64,000 nt of DNA from Actinomycetota bacterium. Lineage in GTDB: Bacteria; Actinomycetota; Thermoleophilia; Solirubrobacterales; 70-9. The notes under the pieces were generated by a model. That model saw only the letters and a list, made by a program, of their open reading frames with translations. It made no database searches and was not told the origin of the DNA. Position numbers and translations under genes: made by a program. Below, in pieces: positions 16,869-24,736 of this stretch. The stretch is from NCBI GenBank assembly GCA_018268695.1, contig JAFDWD010001121.1:1-64000 (forward strand), written 5' to 3'. The stretch's first letter is position 1. Each line of letters opens with the position of its first letter.

Positions 16869-17156
16869 ATGCCCGCATACCTGATCGCCGACGTCCGCGA
16901 GGTAACCGACCCCGAGAGCTTCGGCCAGTACGTCGAGAAGGTCGTGCCGATCGCCGAATCGAAGGGCGGCCGGTACCTCTGCGCCGGCAAGCCTGCCCAG
17001 GTGCTCGAGGGCGAATGGCAGCCCTCCCCGACGGTGATCGAGTTCGCTTCGGTCGAGGCCGCCCTCGCCTACTACGAGTCCCCCGAGTACAAAGAGATCC
17101 ACCCGCTTCGCGACCGTGCTTCACGCACGAACGTGATCATCGTCGAGGGCGTCTGA
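16869..17156 (+). CDS. DUF1330 family protein
   Basis: A 95-residue small protein with the DUF1330 ferredoxin-like fold (MPAYLIADVREVTDPESFGQYVEKV; VIEFASVEAALAYYESPEYKEI). The biochemical role of the family is not established; members often sit in catabolic or polyketide-like clusters next to SnoaL and Dabb proteins, as here. An AAGGAGG site lies 11 nt upstream. It is preceded by an A-type element, suggesting control with the GntR-linked operons. Confidence 0.85.
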   Translation: MPAYLIADVREVTDPESFGQYVEKVVPIAESKGGRYLCAGKPAQVLEGEWQPSPTVIEFASVEAALAYYESPEYKEIHPLRDRASRTNVIIVEGV

Positions 17157-17227
17157 ACGGAGGCCCCGGCCGGGCCGGCAGTCCTAGATGCGGTGCCCTC
17201 GTCGCGGTTCCGTCGCACCCTGACCCG

Positions 17228-17272
17228 ACCCGTAGACCTTGGTCACCCTGTGGGTTACAAAGGTCTACGGGT
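17228..17272. terminator. Long hairpin between convergent DUF1330 and gntR copy 2
   Basis: A perfect 13-bp inverted repeat (17228-17240 / 17260-17272). The 19-nt interior also pairs, with two mismatches, around a TGT loop, giving a nearly continuous 21-bp stem. Its position between convergent genes fits a bidirectional terminator. There is no T tract. Confidence 0.6.
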
Positions 17273-17384
17273 TGGTCCTGGGACGGGAAATCCGTGGAAG
17301 AGGGCCGGAGGAAGTGTGGAGTTTGTGACGTCTCCCGCACGTCTCCGGGGACGGCGTGGGAGTTTCTCCTCGCCTTTCAACCAG

Positions 17385-18110
17385 CTAGCGGCGGGTGCCC
17401 GCGCGGGATGGGCCCAGGGGCTCGATCACCTGCTCGGAGGCGGCCGCCTTGACCAGCTCGCGTACCGCCGCCTCGACGTGACGATCCATCAACCGCCCCG
17501 CCTTGGCCGTATCGCCAGCGACGATCGCGTCGTAGATCGCGTGATGCTCACCGACCCGAAGCCGCGTCTGCTCCAAAGGCACCGAAGCGCCGCCTGATAC
17601 CGCCGCGGCGGCGCTGCGCAGGCCGAGGAGCAGATCGTGGGTGCGCGTCAAACCAGCCAGGTCGGCGATCAGGAGATGGAATTCCTCGTCCAGGGCGAAG
17701 ATTTCCTTTCCTTCCACGTCCTCGTCCTGACGCCGCAGCACATCGGCGAGCCGCTCGAGGTCGGCGTCCTCGCCCTTCGCGATCAAGGCCTTCACCGCGA
17801 TCCTCTCCAGCGCCCGGCGCAGCGCGATGATCTCCTCGATCTCGGCCTCGCTGAACGACCGCAGGCGATAGCCGCGGTGACGGGCGGCCTCCAGCACACC
17901 CTCGCGCTCCAGCGCCTTCAGCGCCTCCCGCACCGGGGTGCGGGAGATCCCCAGCATGTCCGCGAACTCCGACTCCGAGTAATAGCGGTTGGGCTGGATC
18001 AGTCCGTCGCGGAGGGCGCGGCGCAGGACCTGGTAGGCCTGCTGGCCAAGCGAGGCGGAGTCGTCCGGCGGGGAGCTGGTGGCGCTGTCGGACGAACGGG
18101 ATCGTGGCAC
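17385..18110 (-). CDS. GntR-family regulator with FCD domain (copy 2)
   Basis: A 241-residue FadR-subfamily regulator and close paralogue of copy 1. The HTH half is essentially identical in protein sequence (ASLGQQAYQVLRRALRDGLI onward). The FCD effector half has diverged but keeps DEEFHLLIAD, EHHAIYDAI and MDRHVEAAV. It is the last gene of the operon NTF2-like - flavoprotein copy 2 - hydrolase - gntR. Its GTG start follows the hydrolase stop by 12 nt with no clear Shine-Dalgarno. Because the HTH is shared with copy 1, both proteins should recognise the same GTATAC-type operators while sensing different ligands. Confidence 0.9.
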   Translation of the reverse strand: MPRSRSSDSATSSPPDDSASLGQQAYQVLRRALRDGLIQPNRYYSESEFADMLGISRTPVREALKALEREGVLEAARHRGYRLRSFSEAEIEEIIALRRALERIAVKALIAKGEDADLERLADVLRRQDEDVEGKEIFALDEEFHLLIADLAGLTRTHDLLLGLRSAAAAVSGGASVPLEQTRLRVGEHHAIYDAIVAGDTAKAGRLMDRHVEAAVRELVKAAASEQVIEPLGPSRAGTRR

Positions 18111-18122
18111 TGACGACGCATG

Positions 18123-19118
18123 CTAGCTGGCTTTCCGGGCGAGCCCCCGCTCCAGCTCATCGAGCACCAGGCCGCCGACGCGATCGGCGGCATCGATCCA
18201 GGGAAGGTGCCCGGCGCCGTCGACGACCTCCAGACGGGCGTTGGGGAGGATCCGCTCGAGTTCGCGACCGGACTCGACCGGCTCGAACGCGTCGCGGGAC
18301 CCCCAGACCATCAGGGTCGGGCACTCGACCCGGTGGAGTTCCGGCCGCAGAGCGCTGACCAGCTGCGATTCCCGGTTGAACGCTCGCGATCCCTCATGCA
18401 CCAGATCGAGCCAGCTTTCGGTCGCCCCCCGGAGCTGGGCCGCGCGGATCGCGACCTCACGCATCCGCGGTGAGACGGCATCGGCGTCGCCGACGAGCTG
18501 TGCCGCCATCCGTTTTCCGGTTGCCGGTCCGGGACGCAGGATCGTCGAGTAGACGAGCCGTCCGAGCGGGCGTCTGCCGATCGCCCACATCATCCCGGGC
18601 AGCCTCCGTTCGAAACCGGCCGGCGCCCCAAGCAGGATCAACCGATCCACCCGCTCGGGCTTCGCCGTCGCGAAAGCGAGCGAGAAGTACCCGCCCATCG
18701 AGTTGGCGACGATGGTGGCGCGCTCCAGGCCGAGCTCGTCGAGCAGGGACTCGACGAAGATCGCGGCATGTTCGCGCAGCGAGAAACGGTCGTAGCGCAA
18801 TCTCCGCTCCGAGAGGCCGCAGCCTGGCCGATCGGGTGCGTAGAGCTTGAACCTGTCCTGCAGGCGTGCCAGCAGCGGCGCCCAGTAGGCAGCCACCCCT
18901 CCACCGCCATGCAGCAGGACGACGGGCGAGCCCGAGCCCGCTTCGAGGATGTGCGTGCGCAGGACCGGAGCCCCCAGCGCGCGGTACCGCGAGCTCGCCT
19001 GGACTCCGTGCTCCTCCAGAACCGCGGCCTGGGCCGCTTCGAAGGCCAGCCTGGGATCGACGGGCATCGGGGTCGTGCTCGCGTCCGGCGCTTGAGGTGC
19101 GCCACCGGTCGAGGTCAT
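18123..19118 (-). CDS. Alpha/beta hydrolase (MhpC/C-C hydrolase-like)
   Basis: A 331-residue alpha/beta hydrolase. Seen: VVLLHGGGG oxyanion segment near 66-74, nucleophile S140 in VANSMGGY, D276 (GSRDAFEP) and H304 (GAGHLPW), forming a Ser-Asp-His triad. The layout resembles meta-cleavage product hydrolases and haloperoxidase-like esterases. It is 6 nt downstream of flavoprotein copy 2 and 12 nt upstream of gntR copy 2. The substrate is probably an intermediate made by that flavoprotein; not determinable further. Confidence 0.85.
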   Translation of the reverse strand: MTSTGGAPQAPDASTTPMPVDPRLAFEAAQAAVLEEHGVQASSRYRALGAPVLRTHILEAGSGSPVVLLHGGGGVAAYWAPLLARLQDRFKLYAPDRPGCGLSERRLRYDRFSLREHAAIFVESLLDELGLERATIVANSMGGYFSLAFATAKPERVDRLILLGAPAGFERRLPGMMWAIGRRPLGRLVYSTILRPGPATGKRMAAQLVGDADAVSPRMREVAIRAAQLRGATESWLDLVHEGSRAFNRESQLVSALRPELHRVECPTLMVWGSRDAFEPVESGRELERILPNARLEVVDGAGHLPWIDAADRVGGLVLDELERGLARKAS

Positions 19119-19124
19119 CGATCC

Positions 19125-20801
19125 CTACTCCCCCGCCGACGGCGGCGCGCCGTAGGGACTGGTCGCGGCGCCTGAACCGCCGCCGGGCAGGATCCGCCGG
19201 ATCGCCCGCACCCGCCCTCCCCCTGCCAGCTTCTGCGCCAAGAGGTACCCCGAGCCGCCACCGAGACCGGGACCCGGGTGGGTGCTCCCGCCGATCTGGA
19301 ACAGCCGCTTGACGTTCGTGTTCGGGGACGGGGCGAACGGCGACGGCAAGCCCGGGAGCATCTGGTCGATCTCGCCCGTTCCGTACCCAGCCCCTCCGCC
19401 GATGAGGTTCATGTTGATCGCCTCGAGGTCCGCAGGCGACAGAGCGATGCGCTCGATCATGTTCTCCCGCAGGCCCGGCAGAAGGGCGACGAGCCGGCTC
19501 TCGAGCCGGTCGGAGAATTCTTCGCGTACCCGTTCGGTCCAGCCGCCGGACACGTCGATCTTCCCGGCCGCGTCGCCGACGAGGTCGGCCGGGATCTCCC
19601 CCACCTGGATGTAGATCTGCCAGCCGCCGGCCGGGCCGCGGCTCGGGTCAACCGCCATCGGCTGCGCCACGCAGAGGTTCGGCCACCGCGGCAGCAGGCC
19701 ACGAACCGCCTCGCCCGCGGAGGTCGAGATCTCGTCCAGGCCGTTGTTGACGTTGATCACGCTGACGCCGCTCAGGTCTTCATCGGAGCGCCACTCGAGC
19801 GGCTTTTTCAGCGAGTAGTGCAGCTGGAACAGCGGACACCCCGCTCGCCACTTCGCCACCGACTCGGTCATCTCGGCGGGGACGACGTCCTTGTCGAGCA
19901 GGCGCTCGTAAAGCTGCTTCGGCGTCACGCAACACGCCACGGCACGCTTGGCCCGGTAGGTGGTGTCGCCCACCAGGACACCGGTGGCCTTGCCGTTCTC
20001 GACCAGGACCCGGTCGACGTCGGCGCCGGTGACGCAGGTGCCGCCGTTCTCGCCGATGATCGCCGCCAGGGCAGCGATCACTTCGCGGCCTCCGCCGATC
20101 GGCAGGGGGGTTCCGCCGGCCTCCGTGAAGGCCGTGGCGGCGCGGATCATCAGGCCCGAGCTCGGCTGCTCCGGACCGCTGATCCCGTGCAGCGCCCAGG
20201 GCGCAATCAGACCTTTGACGAGAGGATCCTGGAACGTCTGGTTCAGCCAGACCCGGGCCGAGATCAGCAGTTCCGAGAGCAGGACCCTCGTTCCCGCCGC
20301 CCCGCGCCGCCGCCGTAGGCCCATCGCCCAGCCGAGTCCCGCCGCCGACCAGGGGTAGACGTCACGGATGCCGAAGAGATCTCCTGCGTCTTTGTAGATC
20401 GCGCTGATCGCGGCATCCCAGGCCCGACCTTCGCCGGCCCGCAGGCGCTCGATCCGCTCGACGTTGCGCGCGTGGTCGGTGGTCATGATCAGCGACTTGC
20501 CGTCGTCGGTCAGCACCGCCCAAGGCTTGTCGGTGTTGGCGAACCGGAGACCGTGGCGCTCCAGATCCACGCGCAGGTCCTGGTAGCCCCCCGAGCCCAC
20601 GAACGGGAGCCAGTTGAGGGAGAGCAGCTCGGTGGCAAACCCGCCCTCGGTCACCTCGGTGTAGACGTTCCCGCCCAACCGTTCGGCTCGCTCCAGAACG
20701 GCGACGCGCCAGCCTCGTTTCGCCAGCATCGCGCCCGCAACCATGCTGTTGATACCGCTGCCGACGAAGATCGCGTCGAAGCTGCGGCTGTCGCCGGCCA
20801 T
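19125..20801 (-). CDS. Phytoene-desaturase-like NAD(P)/FAD-dependent oxidoreductase (copy 2)
   Basis: A 558-residue paralogue of the flavoprotein at 11120-12754. The FAD site AIFVGSGINSMVAGAMLAKRG again has serine for the third glycine, followed by a conserved LERAERLGGNVYTEV segment and a C-terminal RLFQIGGSTHPGPGLGGGSG FAD contact. The ATG at 20801 starts 2 nt after the stop of the NTF2-like gene (TAG at 20806-20804). Part of a four-gene operon preceded by an A-type element. It likely acts on the same class of substrate as copy 1. Confidence 0.85.
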   Translation of the reverse strand: MAGDSRSFDAIFVGSGINSMVAGAMLAKRGWRVAVLERAERLGGNVYTEVTEGGFATELLSLNWLPFVGSGGYQDLRVDLERHGLRFANTDKPWAVLTDDGKSLIMTTDHARNVERIERLRAGEGRAWDAAISAIYKDAGDLFGIRDVYPWSAAGLGWAMGLRRRRGAAGTRVLLSELLISARVWLNQTFQDPLVKGLIAPWALHGISGPEQPSSGLMIRAATAFTEAGGTPLPIGGGREVIAALAAIIGENGGTCVTGADVDRVLVENGKATGVLVGDTTYRAKRAVACCVTPKQLYERLLDKDVVPAEMTESVAKWRAGCPLFQLHYSLKKPLEWRSDEDLSGVSVINVNNGLDEISTSAGEAVRGLLPRWPNLCVAQPMAVDPSRGPAGGWQIYIQVGEIPADLVGDAAGKIDVSGGWTERVREEFSDRLESRLVALLPGLRENMIERIALSPADLEAINMNLIGGGAGYGTGEIDQMLPGLPSPFAPSPNTNVKRLFQIGGSTHPGPGLGGGSGYLLAQKLAGGGRVRAIRRILPGGGSGAATSPYGAPPSAGE

Positions 20802-20803
20802 CG

Positions 20804-21199
20804 CTATGCGCCTTCCCGGCCGGCGATCTCGAAGCGGACGATCTTCCACTCGTCCCCCACCCGGCGGGCCATCACGGTCAGATCGGATGCGCCCAAGAAC
20901 GACGGCGGATCCAGCTTGTACTTGCTCACAACCATCTTCACGGTCGGCTCCGACTCGCCCTCGCCGACGAAGATCGGAATTCCAGGAACGTGGAGCGAGG
21001 ACTCCTCTTCGCCCCCCTCGATCCAGCCCTTCAGGAAGGCGCCGAGCTCATCGCGGCCGACCGACGCGTGAGGGTGCGAAAAGGAGCCGTCATCGGTGAA
21101 CAGCGTGACGATCGCATCGACCTCGTGGTCGTCGAGGGACCTGTAGAGCTGGGTGACCAACTCGAGGATCGCGAGCTGGTCTGCCGGCGAGACCGCCAT
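20804..21199 (-). CDS. SnoaL/NTF2-like family protein
   Basis: A 131-residue NTF2-fold protein (ILELVTQLYRSLDDHEVDAIVTLFTDDGSFSHPHAS; the closing MARRVGDEWKIVRFEIAGR). The fold is used by SnoaL cyclases, ketosteroid isomerases and ring-hydroxylating dioxygenase small subunits; this protein most resembles the generic SnoaL_4 group. AAGGAG lies 6 nt before the ATG. First gene of the operon that also carries flavoprotein copy 2, the alpha/beta hydrolase and gntR copy 2. Confidence 0.82.
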   Translation of the reverse strand: MAVSPADQLAILELVTQLYRSLDDHEVDAIVTLFTDDGSFSHPHASVGRDELGAFLKGWIEGGEEESSLHVPGIPIFVGEGESEPTVKMVVSKYKLDPPSFLGASDLTVMARRVGDEWKIVRFEIAGREGA

Positions 21200-21298
21200 T
21201 CATATCTCCTTGTCTTCTCGGGTTCGGTGACTGACCGCGGAGCAGCGACACTTATCGAACGCTTCCCAGAGCTTTCGATACTAGGATGGTACTTCAGA

Positions 21299-21307
21299 GT
21301 AGTATAG
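21299..21307. promoter_or_regulatory. CTATACTAC element (A-type site 5), promoter of the NTF2-flavoprotein-gntR operon
   Basis: Minus-strand CTATACTAC, one base off the GTATACT core, about 100 nt upstream of the first gene. TATACT is a candidate -10 box. Confidence 0.4.
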
Positions 21308-21353
21308 CACCGGCCTCAGGAGCCCCACAGCCGGCCCTGGATGCGGGGCTAGT

Positions 21354-22217
21354 TCACAGCCAGGCCACGCCTGGGGGTTCCTCGTCTTTGGCCCGACCCC
21401 GTGGTGAACGGGCGACGAGGGGCATCGGGTCGCGGCCCGCGCGACGCTGGGTCCAGGCGAACCAGGCAAGGCCGACCAAGGTGAGGACGATCGCCACCCA
21501 GAAGTTCAATCGCTGGCCAAGGATGCGATGGGCAGGGTCGACCCGCAGGGACTCCTCGAAGATGCGAAAGGCGGAGTAGCCGGCGACGTAGAGGGCAAAG
21601 AGTCCCGGCGGCTTGATCTTGCGATGGTGCCCGAGCCAGACGAGGAAGGCGGCCAGGGCAAGGTTCCAGATGATCTCGTAGAGGAAGGTCGGCTGGAAGG
21701 TGGCGTAGTGAAGGTAGTCCGCGGGCCGATGGTCGGGCGAGATCTGTAGCGCCCAGGGCAGGTTCGAGGGGCCGCCGAAGAGCTCCTGGTTGAACCAGTT
21801 CCCGACCCGGCCGATCGCCTGCGCGACGAGCAGGGCGGGGGCGGCGCAGTCCATGAAGCCGGGGACCGAGGCGCCCGCGCGGTGGACGCGCCAGATGCCG
21901 ACCGCGGCGCCCGCGGCGATCCCGCCCCAGATCCCGAGGCCGCCGTCCCAGACGGCGAAGGGGCCGTACCAGGTGTGCGGCATTTCGCCCCAACTGGTGA
22001 TGTCGAAGTAGACGCGGCCGCCGATCAGCCCCGCCGGGAAGGCCCAGATCGCGACTTCCCAGGGGAGGTCCGGGTTGCCGCCGAGGTTCCGCCATCGCCT
22101 GGTCACGATGATCACCGCGGCGGCAACCGCGAACGCGTACATCAGCCCGTAGGCGTGGATCTCGAACGGGCCGATGCCGATTCCGCTGCTCGTGGGGCTG
22201 GGGATCGACGCGATCAC
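21354..22217 (-). CDS. lgt: Prolipoprotein diacylglyceryl transferase
   Basis: A 287-residue integral membrane enzyme that transfers diacylglycerol to the lipobox cysteine of prolipoproteins. Seen: the H21-A-Y-G segment, multiple membrane helices, and the Lgt signature G136-R137-V-G-N-W-F-N-Q-E with the key arginine, followed by FQPTFLYEIIWNL. Its start overlaps the stop of the binding lipoprotein gene by 4 nt (22214-22217). It is therefore expressed with a specific lipoprotein rather than in a housekeeping context; a second, core lgt elsewhere in the genome is likely but unseen. Confidence 0.95.
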   Translation of the reverse strand: MIASIPSPTSSGIGIGPFEIHAYGLMYAFAVAAAVIIVTRRWRNLGGNPDLPWEVAIWAFPAGLIGGRVYFDITSWGEMPHTWYGPFAVWDGGLGIWGGIAAGAAVGIWRVHRAGASVPGFMDCAAPALLVAQAIGRVGNWFNQELFGGPSNLPWALQISPDHRPADYLHYATFQPTFLYEIIWNLALAAFLVWLGHHRKIKPPGLFALYVAGYSAFRIFEESLRVDPAHRILGQRLNFWVAIVLTLVGLAWFAWTQRRAGRDPMPLVARSPRGRAKDEEPPGVAWL

Positions 22218-23383
22218 GGGAGACTTTCCCCACCCCAGAGCTTTTCGAATCGTTCAGCGAAGTCCGGATAGCCGGTCCAGCCTTTGCTCGGATCGAAGGT
22301 GATGTCCTTCTGGGTCAGGAACTGGAGGTCGACGAGCCCTTTTGCCTCGTCCCCCTGCAGTTCGACGCCGGTCATCTCCCGCGCCGCCTGGTCGACCATC
22401 GTCCAGACCAGGACGGGAAGGTCGACTCCCAGGCCGACCGTCTCCTTGCCTTCCTTCAGGTACTGCAGGTTGGTGGGGGTCGGAGTCACCCCCAGGGTCT
22501 TGACTTCGATGCCCGCCGCTTCCAGCGCCTGAGGAAGGCCGGTCTGGATCTCGTCGGTCGCGAAGACCGCCACGTCGGTTTCCGGATTCGCCTGCAGGTC
22601 GCTGACGACGCGGGTCGGCGCAGTGTTGCCGAGCGTCGCCACCGGTACTTCGACGCTCCGCATCGAGCAGTCCGGACAAGTCGATTCCAGCTCTTCGGCG
22701 AAAGCTTCTTCGATGCTCTTGCTGAAGGTCAACTCCGGCACGCCATAGAAGGCGACGTTGGATTCAGGCCCGAATTCGGCGAGGACGTAATCGGCAGAGA
22801 TGTCACCCTCGACCTTGTTCAGGTTCTCGGCCGCCTGCGGCGCGACGATCCCGTACTTTTCGGTTCCCGTGACACCGGTCGTCACCACCGGGATTTCGTC
22901 TTCCTGGAGCTGCTTCAGCTGCTTCGACCACAGTTCGACGTCGACACCGCCGACGAGCACGGCGTCGGGTTCTTGGGCGACGACGGTGTCGAAGGCAGAG
23001 GCCACCGTATCGGCGGCCGAACCGGCCTTGATCCGCGAGATCTGCAGCCCCATCGTTTCCGCCGCCGGCTGCAGCAATTCCCAGATCAGCGCGCAGATCG
23101 GGGTACCGCAGTCCATATAGGCAACCTTCTCACCGGTCGGCCGCTCGGGGAGCGTCGCAGCCACCGGGAAGGGGCTCGGGTGCCCGACATAGGGGGCGAT
23201 CTTCTTCTTCGCCGCCGAGATCGCGGCGCTGTTGCCCTGGCGCCCGGTGCCTTCCGGGCCACCTGAACCGCCGCCCGACGACCCGGTCGACGAACCACCG
23301 CCGCCGCATCCGGCGGCGAGGACACCGATCCCGATGGTGAGCACCACCATCAGGGCAAATCTGTTGACGGATGGACGAGACAT
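22214..23383 (-). CDS. Ribose-type ABC substrate-binding lipoprotein (copy 1)
   Basis: A 389-residue periplasmic-binding-protein type I (sugar-type) lipoprotein: signal peptide, lipobox LAAGC with C26, a Gly/Ser tether, then VAYMDCGTPICALIWELLQPAA and DTVVAQEPDAVLVGG. It is a paralogue of the protein at 48971-50143; the shared C-terminus is DITFD followed by GWTGYPDF-ERF-KLWG. No permease or ATPase is adjacent. The operator-like 18-mer upstream is the same as before the RbsA/RbsC-type genes at 40.5-43.1 kb, so those probably form its transporter. lgt follows with a 4-nt overlap. Confidence 0.88.
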   Translation of the reverse strand: MSRPSVNRFALMVVLTIGIGVLAAGCGGGGSSTGSSGGGSGGPEGTGRQGNSAAISAAKKKIAPYVGHPSPFPVAATLPERPTGEKVAYMDCGTPICALIWELLQPAAETMGLQISRIKAGSAADTVASAFDTVVAQEPDAVLVGGVDVELWSKQLKQLQEDEIPVVTTGVTGTEKYGIVAPQAAENLNKVEGDISADYVLAEFGPESNVAFYGVPELTFSKSIEEAFAEELESTCPDCSMRSVEVPVATLGNTAPTRVVSDLQANPETDVAVFATDEIQTGLPQALEAAGIEVKTLGVTPTPTNLQYLKEGKETVGLGVDLPVLVWTMVDQAAREMTGVELQGDEAKGLVDLQFLTQKDITFDPSKGWTGYPDFAERFEKLWGGESLP

Positions 23384-23455
23384 TTCTCTCCTTGTCTGCT
23401 TGATCAGGCTCGCCTTCCCGCGAGGCTAGATTCCGCCGCAACCTTATGGCAGTAC

Positions 23456-23473
23456 TGTCGATTTGTCCACACT
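23456..23473. promoter_or_regulatory. 18-mer operator-like element B1 before binding lipoprotein copy 1
   Basis: TGTCGATTTGTCCACACT, 73-90 nt upstream of the start at 23383, followed by a second TGTCG two bases later. Read on the minus strand, TGGACA aligns with the -35 box found at the RbsA promoter copy. Identical (18/18) to the copy at 50224-50241. Confidence 0.7.
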
Positions 23474-23495
23474 ACTGTCGAAAAGACGGGCTTCC

Positions 23496-24272
23496 TCAGT
23501 CGAACGCAATGCCCCCGTCGACGTTGATGCACTGGCCGGTGATGTAGTCGGCGTCGGTCGAGGCAAGGAAGGCGGCGAGGCCGACCACATCCTCGGGGAC
23601 CGAGCCGCGGCCCAGCGTCGCCTGTTCGGCCAGCATCCGCGGCAGGTCGTCCTCGGCGGCGAAGACACCGGCGGCCACGCCCTGTTCGCCGATCGGTTTC
23701 CACAGCGGCGTGTCGACGATGCCCGGGCAGAAGGCGTTGACCCGGATCGAACGATCTGCCAGCTCCTTGGCGAGGCTCTGGGTGATGCCCCTGACCGCGA
23801 ACTTGGTGGCGACGTAGACCGAGGACACCGGCGCCCCTTGCTTCCCCGCCACCGAGCAGGTGTTGATGATCTTGCCGCCCTTGCCCTGGGCCGCCATCTG
23901 GCGGGCGGCCACCTTGCTGCCGACCAGCACGCCATAGACGTTCACGCCCATGAGGCGATCGAAGACATCGCGATCGATCGCCTCCAACGGCGTCAGCTTC
24001 GAGATCCCGGCGTTGTTGAAGATCACATCAAGGCTGCCGAACCGCTCGACGCACAGGTCGACCGCCGACTGCATCTGGCCTTCGTCGGTGACGTCGGCGA
24101 CGGCGTCGACCGCCTGCCGACCCAGCTCGCGGGCGAGATCGGCGACCGGCTCGCGACCGATATCGACCAGGACCACGCTTGCCCCCTGCTCTACGAGGCG
24201 CCTGCAGATCGCGGCGCCGATGCCGCCGGCCGCTCCGGTGACCAGGCAATTGGTGCCGCTCAGAGCGCCCAT
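23496..24272 (-). CDS. Short-chain dehydrogenase/reductase
   Basis: A 258-residue classical SDR. Seen: the TGAAGGIG coenzyme motif, NNAG, and the catalytic Ser in INTCSVAG with YVATK. The C-terminus GQCINVDGG is typical. It uses NAD(P) to oxidise or reduce an alcohol/ketone. The ATG at 24272 overlaps the stop of the 91-residue gene (ATGA); a longer open frame upstream is the shadow of that gene. Their shared promoter carries a C-type element also found before the salicylyl-CoA-like operon. Confidence 0.88.
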   Translation of the reverse strand: MGALSGTNCLVTGAAGGIGAAICRRLVEQGASVVLVDIGREPVADLARELGRQAVDAVADVTDEGQMQSAVDLCVERFGSLDVIFNNAGISKLTPLEAIDRDVFDRLMGVNVYGVLVGSKVAARQMAAQGKGGKIINTCSVAGKQGAPVSSVYVATKFAVRGITQSLAKELADRSIRVNAFCPGIVDTPLWKPIGEQGVAAGVFAAEDDLPRMLAEQATLGRGSVPEDVVGLAAFLASTDADYITGQCINVDGGIAFD

Positions 24273-24547
24273 CAGTCCTGCACCTCGATCAGGTCGGATC
24301 CGTCCCAGCCGTCGGCGTGGACCTCGATGTCGTGACCGAACGACGCCGAGCCATGGTGATAGGTGTGGTCGACGTCGCCGGCGGAGTGCGCGTGCAGGTA
24401 TTCCGGCGTGCCGAGCAGCTCGAGGCTCTCGCGCGCCGCGTCGACTTCCGACCGGTCCACCGCACACGCCAGGTGATGCAGGCGCGGCCCGGCCCCGAGG
24501 GGGCGCTCGCCGAGCTCGGTCGGAGCCGCGTTATCTGCGGTAGGCAT
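24272..24547 (-). CDS. Small VOC-like protein, possibly truncated
   Basis: A 91-residue protein. LHHLACAVDRSEVDAARESLELLG resembles the first strand-helix of a vicinal-oxygen-chelate (glyoxalase) module, and GHDIEVHADG resembles a VOC closing strand. It is too short for a complete VOC module pair. A GGAGGG site lies before the ATG. Cotranscribed with the SDR through an ATGA overlap. It may be a half-VOC protein that dimerises, or a shortened relic; function unknown. Confidence 0.55.
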   Translation of the reverse strand: MPTADNAAPTELGERPLGAGPRLHHLACAVDRSEVDAARESLELLGTPEYLHAHSAGDVDHTYHHGSASFGHDIEVHADGWDGSDLIEVQD

Positions 24548-24625
24548 GGATTCCCTCCGTCAGGTCTTTGCACGACGCCGACGGCGGTCGCGCGACTTTA
24601 TTGGCGGACGAAGCTAGCACAATGC

Positions 24626-24648
24626 GTCAGAAATTCGACGTGTCTGTC
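24626..24648. promoter_or_regulatory. C-type element 1 (GTC - AAATTCGACGT - TGTC)
   Basis: GTC, 2 nt, AAATTCGACGT, 3 nt, TGTC, about 80-100 nt upstream of the VOC-like/SDR operon start. Conserved words and spacing match 56036-56058. A minus-strand TTGACA starts at its outer edge. Confidence 0.5.
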
Positions 24649-24689
24649 AATAGGAGGAGGCGAATCGGCTCAGTAGCGGCCTGTGCAAT

Positions 24690-24718
24690 ATAATCCAATA
24701 ACTACTGTTATATCCAAT
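24690..24718. promoter_or_regulatory. D-type paired element 1 (TATAATCCAAT and TTATATCCAAT)
   Basis: Two ATCCAAT-containing half sites whose TCCAAT words are exactly 19 bp apart (24694 and 24713), ending 18 nt before the MBL start. The same 19-bp arrangement occurs at 30729-30758. Candidate binding site for the GntR regulator at 34675-35433. Confidence 0.55.
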
Positions 24719-24736
24719 AGAAAGGCAGCTCAACCG

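Noticed and set aside
16859..17452. Plus-strand frame from the ATG at 16859 overlapping the DUF1330 gene
   Set aside because: Out of frame with a clear DUF1330 protein and runs into the terminator hairpin and the opposite gntR gene.
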